Source of the DNA: Clostridia bacterium
Lineage (GTDB): Bacteria; Bacillota_A; Clostridia; Christensenellales; Aristaeellaceae
Reading direction: 5' to 3'
NCBI GenBank assembly: GCA_017938785.1
Contig: JAGBAU010000111.1
Span: 1-7,620, forward strand
DNA length: 7,620 bases
The notes under the pieces are model-generated. The model saw only the letters and a list, made by a program, of their open reading frames with translations. It was not told the DNA's origin and made no database searches. The position numbers were made by a program, and so were the translations under genes. Each line of letters opens with the position of its first letter. The first letter of the stretch is position 1. This document shows positions 4,484 to 7,620 of this stretch, piece by piece.

Positions 4484-7400
4484 ATGTTTGAGAAAGTTTC
4501 CACCTCGATGGACTTCCTTGCCCGCGAAAAGGAAGTTCTGGCGTTCTGGAAAAAGAATGAGATCTTCAAGAAGAGCGTAGAACTTCGCAAGGGCGAAGAA
4601 ACCTTCACCTTCTTTGACGGCCCGCCGACCGCAAACGGCAAGCCCCACATCGGCCATATCGAAACCCGCGCCATCAAGGACCTGATCCCGCGCTATCAGA
4701 CCATGAAGGGCAAGAACGTGCTGCGCAAGGCCGGTTGGGATACCCACGGCCTGCCCGTTGAGCTGGAGGTTGAAAAGATGCTCGGCCTGGACGGCAAGGA
4801 GCAGATCGAAGCCTACGGCCTGGAGCCCTTCATCAAGAAGTGCAAGGAATCCGTTTGGAAGTACAAGGGCATGTGGGAAGAGATGTCCGATCGCGTCGGT
4901 TTCTGGTGCGATATGGAAGATCCCTACGTCACCTATGAAGACAACTACATCGAGTCCGAGTGGTGGAGCCTGAAGGAAATCTCCAAGAAGGGCCTGCTCT
5001 ACAAGGGCCACAAGATCGTTCCCTACTGCCCCCGCTGCGGCACCGCCCTGTCTTCCCACGAAGTTTCCCAGGGCTACAAGGCCGTTAAGGAGAGAAGCGC
5101 AGTTGTGCGCTTCAAGGTAAAGGGTGAGGAGAACACCTATCTCTACGCCTGGACCACCACCCCCTGGACCCTGCCCAGCAATACCGCCCTGTGCGTAAAC
5201 GCCAATGAAACCTACGCCAAGTTTGATTTCGAAGGCCGCACCATCATCATGGGCGACGCCCTGATCGAAAAGGTTCTGGGCGAGGGCGCGGAGGTCACCA
5301 ACAAGACCACCTTCAAGGGCGCAGAGCTGGTCGGCATGAAGTACGAGCCCCTGTTCGACTTCCAGCCCGCCGCCGTCGCCAAGGATCCCAACGCCGAAAA
5401 CGGCTGGACCGTCATCGCTGACGATTATGTCACCATGAGCGACGGTACCGGCATCGTTCACATCGCTCTCGCATTCGGTGAAGACGATAACCGCGTTGGT
5501 AAGAAGAACAACATCCCCTTCCTGCAGCTGGTGGATTCCAAGGGCGAAATGACCAAGGAAACCCCCTGGGCTGGCGTGTTCGTAAAGAAGGCCGACCCCA
5601 TGATCCTGGAGGATCTGGAAAAGGACGGCAAGCTGGTCTCCGCACCGGTATTCGAGCATGACTATCCCTTCTGCTGGAGATGCGACACTCCCCTGATCTA
5701 CTACGCACGCGGCGGCTGGTTCATCAAGATGACCGCCCTGCACGATCAGCTGATGGAAAACAACCAGACCATCAACTGGATGCCCGAAAACATCAAGGAC
5801 GGCCGCTTCGGCAACTTCCTTGACAACGTTATCGACTGGGCGCTCTCCCGCGAGCGTTACTGGGGTACTCCCCTGCCGGTATGGGTTTGCGACTGCGGCC
5901 ACCAGCATGTCATCGGTTCCCGCCAGGAGCTGATCGAGCTGGGCGAAAATGTTGACCCCAACATCGAACTGCATCGTCCCTACATCGACGAAGTGGTGCT
6001 CCCCTGCCCCGAGTGCGGCGGCAAGATGCACCGTACCCCCGAAGTGATCGACTGCTGGTACGATTCCGGCGCCATGCCCTTCGCCCAGTGGCACTATCCC
6101 TTTGAGAACAAGGAAGTATTCGAGCAGCGCTTCCCGGCCGACTTCATCTCTGAAGCCATCGACCAGACCCGCGGCTGGTTCTACTCCCTGATCGCCATCG
6201 CCACCGCCGTATTCGGTCAGTCCTCCTACAAGAACTGCCTGGTCATGGGCCACGTTCAGGACGCCGAAGGCCGCAAGATGTCCAAGCACATCGGCAACGT
6301 TGTCGATCCGTGGGACGTCCTCGATAAGCAGGGCGCCGACGCTGTGCGCTGGTACTTCTATGCAGCAGGCGCTCCCTGGCTGCCCACCCGCTTCTCCGGC
6401 GAACTGGTAAGCGAACTGCAGAGCAAGTTCATGGGCACCCTGTGGAACACCTACGCATTCTTCACCATGTATGCAAATATCGACGATTACAAACCCGCCG
6501 AGCATGCATGTGATCCCGCCGATTACACCCTGATGGACAAGTGGGCCCTCAGCAAGCTGAACACCCTGGTGAAGCTGGTGGACGAAGGTCTCGCCCAGTA
6601 TAAGATCACCGAGCCCGCCCGCGCCATCCAGAGCTTCGTGGAAGAGCTGTCCAACTGGTACGTCCGCCTGTCCAAGTCCCGCTTCTGGGGCAAGGAGTGG
6701 ACCGCCGACAAGAAGGCCGCTTACTCCACCCTGTACACCGTGCTGACCACCCTTTCCCACATCTGCGCACCGTTCATCCCGTTCATGGCCGAGTCCATGT
6801 ACCAGAACCTGGTGGCCGCAAATGTAGAGGGTGCACCCGAATCCGTACACCTGTCCGACTTCCCGGCCTACAAGGCTGAATGGATCAACCCCGAGCTGGA
6901 AGAGGAAATGGACGTCGTAATGCAGGCTGTACAGCTGGGCCGCGCATGCCGCTCCACCGCCAACATCAAGGTTCGCCAGGCACTGGGCACCCTGTATGTC
7001 AAGGGCAGCGAGCTGAGCGAGGAATGCGCAGAGCTCATCAAGAGCGAGCTGAACGTTGAAGAAGTGAAGTTCATCCAGGATGCACGCGCCTTCACCGCCT
7101 ACCAGATCAAGCCCCAGATGCGTACTCTCGGTCCGAAGTACGGCAAGCTCCTGGGCAAGATCGGTTCCTACCTGAAGGAAGTGGATGGCAATGAATTCGT
7201 CGACGCCTTCGACCGCGGCGAAACCGTGAAGTTCGAAATCGAGGGCGCCGAGGTTGAGCTTTCCAAGGACGACTGCCTGATCAGCCCCGCCCAGAAGCCC
7301 GGCTTCGTGGCAGAGAGCGACAGCGGCATGACCGTCGTCATCGACACCAACCTCACCCCCGCCCTGATCGAGAAGGGCTTCGTGCGCGAGGTCATCTCCA

Positions 7401-7620
7401 AGCTGCAGACCATGCGCAAGGAAGCAGGCTTCGATGTGGTTGACCGCATCCAGATCACCTACCAGACCACCGAAACCCTGGCCGCCGTCATCGAGAAGAA
7501 CGCAGCGGAAATCTCCGCCGCCACCCTCGCCACCGCCATCACCTGTGCAGACGCCCCCGAAGGCGCCTACGCCAAGGATTGGAACATCAACGGTGAAAAG
7601 GCCATGCTGAGCGTGGTACG
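4484..7620 (+). CDS. ileS: isoleucyl-tRNA synthetase, type 2 (IleRS2-like), 3' end cut by the window
   Basis: IleRS charges tRNA-Ile with isoleucine in the cytosol and hydrolyses mischarged valine. The frame is open for 1045 codons to the window edge; type 2 enzymes are about this length, and the last residues (WNINGEKAMLSVV) look like the usual end, so only a few codons are missing. The class I signature HIGH is at 55-58 in GPPTANGKPHIGH. The second signature is KMSKH at 598-602 in place of KMSKS. The CP1 editing domain has WTTTPWTLPSN (from 223) and H326/D335, the expected editing residues; the usual Pro after HIA is Leu329. Likely zinc ligands are C182/C185 with C397/C400, and C469/C471 with C508/C511. 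The anticodon-binding domain has NWYVRLSKSRFW (724-735). The wording around HIGH (HIGHxxTRAIKDLIPRY, WDTHGLPVELEVEK) marks the eukaryote-like type 2 class, known for low mupirocin sensitivity. GGAGGAG (4471-4477) precedes the ATG by 6 bases. Confidence 0.97.
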   Translation, partial: MFEKVSTSMDFLAREKEVLAFWKKNEIFKKSVELRKGEETFTFFDGPPTANGKPHIGHIETRAIKDLIPRYQTMKGKNVLRKAGWDTHGLPVELEVEKMLGLDGKEQIEAYGLEPFIKKCKESVWKYKGMWEEMSDRVGFWCDMEDPYVTYEDNYIESEWWSLKEISKKGLLYKGHKIVPYCPRCGTALSSHEVSQGYKAVKERSAVVRFKVKGEENTYLYAWTTTPWTLPSNTALCVNANETYAKFDFEGRTIIMGDALIEKVLGEGAEVTNKTTFKGAELVGMKYEPLFDFQPAAVAKDPNAENGWTVIADDYVTMSDGTGIVHIALAFGEDDNRVGKKNNIPFLQLVDSKGEMTKETPWAGVFVKKADPMILEDLEKDGKLVSAPVFEHDYPFCWRCDTPLIYYARGGWFIKMTALHDQLMENNQTINWMPENIKDGRFGNFLDNVIDWALSRERYWGTPLPVWVCDCGHQHVIGSRQELIELGENVDPNIELHRPYIDEVVLPCPECGGKMHRTPEVIDCWYDSGAMPFAQWHYPFENKEVFEQRFPADFISEAIDQTRGWFYSLIAIATAVFGQSSYKNCLVMGHVQDAEGRKMSKHIGNVVDPWDVLDKQGADAVRWYFYAAGAPWLPTRFSGELVSELQSKFMGTLWNTYAFFTMYANIDDYKPAEHACDPADYTLMDKWALSKLNTLVKLVDEGLAQYKITEPARAIQSFVEELSNWYVRLSKSRFWGKEWTADKKAAYSTLYTVLTTLSHICAPFIPFMAESMYQNLVAANVEGAPESVHLSDFPAYKAEWINPELEEEMDVVMQAVQLGRACRSTANIKVRQALGTLYVKGSELSEECAELIKSELNVEEVKFIQDARAFTAYQIKPQMRTLGPKYGKLLGKIGSYLKEVDGNEFVDAFDRGETVKFEIEGAEVELSKDDCLISPAQKPGFVAESDSGMTVVIDTNLTPALIEKGFVREVISKLQTMRKEAGFDVVDRIQITYQTTETLAAVIEKNAAEISAATLATAITCADAPEGAYAKDWNINGEKAMLSVV

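Noticed and set aside
4355..6850. Very long minus-strand open frame (831 codons) opposite ileS
   Set aside because: It mirrors the codon bias of ileS: GC-ending codons leave few stops on the opposite strand. Its composition is Gly/Val/His/Leu-rich with no recognisable domain, and it runs across the T-box leader, which has clear function on the plus strand.

Overview
This 7.6 kb window looks like ordinary chromosome from a Gram-positive bacterium, most likely a moderately GC-rich gut-type member of the Clostridia (Bacillota). The reasons are a phospho-sugar mutase with the PgcA-like C-terminus, near-consensus housekeeping promoters, GGAGG-type ribosome binding sites with some TTG starts, intrinsic terminators ending in U-runs, and a full T-box riboswitch ahead of ileS. 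The genus cannot be read from the sequence. I see no phage, insertion sequence, CRISPR array, tRNA, rRNA or defence genes.

Layout, left to right. (1) Positions 1-281 hold the last ~92 codons of a phosphoglucomutase/phospho-sugar mutase. An in-frame TAG lies at 27-29, where the family normally has a lysine (AAG). (2) A perfect GC-rich hairpin without a U-run lies at 301-325. (3) A tight three-gene plus-strand block follows: ychF (ribosome-binding ATPase), a CPBP-family membrane protease overlapping it by 8 bases, and rlmH (23S rRNA pseudouridine-1915 methyltransferase) 3 bases later. It ends at a bidirectional terminator at 2937-2968. (4) A convergent minus-strand gene (2981-3409) encodes a small membrane-anchored protein with a His/Cys C-terminal motif. 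(5) A divergent intergenic region (3410-3665) carries two well-formed sigma-A promoters, one per strand. The forward one has exact TTGACA and TATAAT boxes and a 12-bp palindrome over its -35 box. (6) A J-domain/TPR-like protein is best started at TTG 3666 and ends in a terminator that overlaps its stop codon. (7) A promoter and T-box leader with an ATC (Ile) specifier control ileS, a type 2 (eukaryote-like) isoleucyl-tRNA synthetase. That gene runs off the right edge with probably only a few codons missing.

Functionally the region is mostly translation-related: YchF binds ribosomes, RlmH modifies assembled 70S ribosomes, and IleRS charges tRNA-Ile under direct feedback from uncharged tRNA-Ile. 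The J-domain protein points to protein folding or assembly. I did not find a convincing undescribed system. The points worth a second look are the amber codon in the mutase, the protease inserted in the ychF-rlmH operon, the unassigned His/Cys membrane protein, the palindromic promoter, and two substitutions at conserved sites in IleRS.
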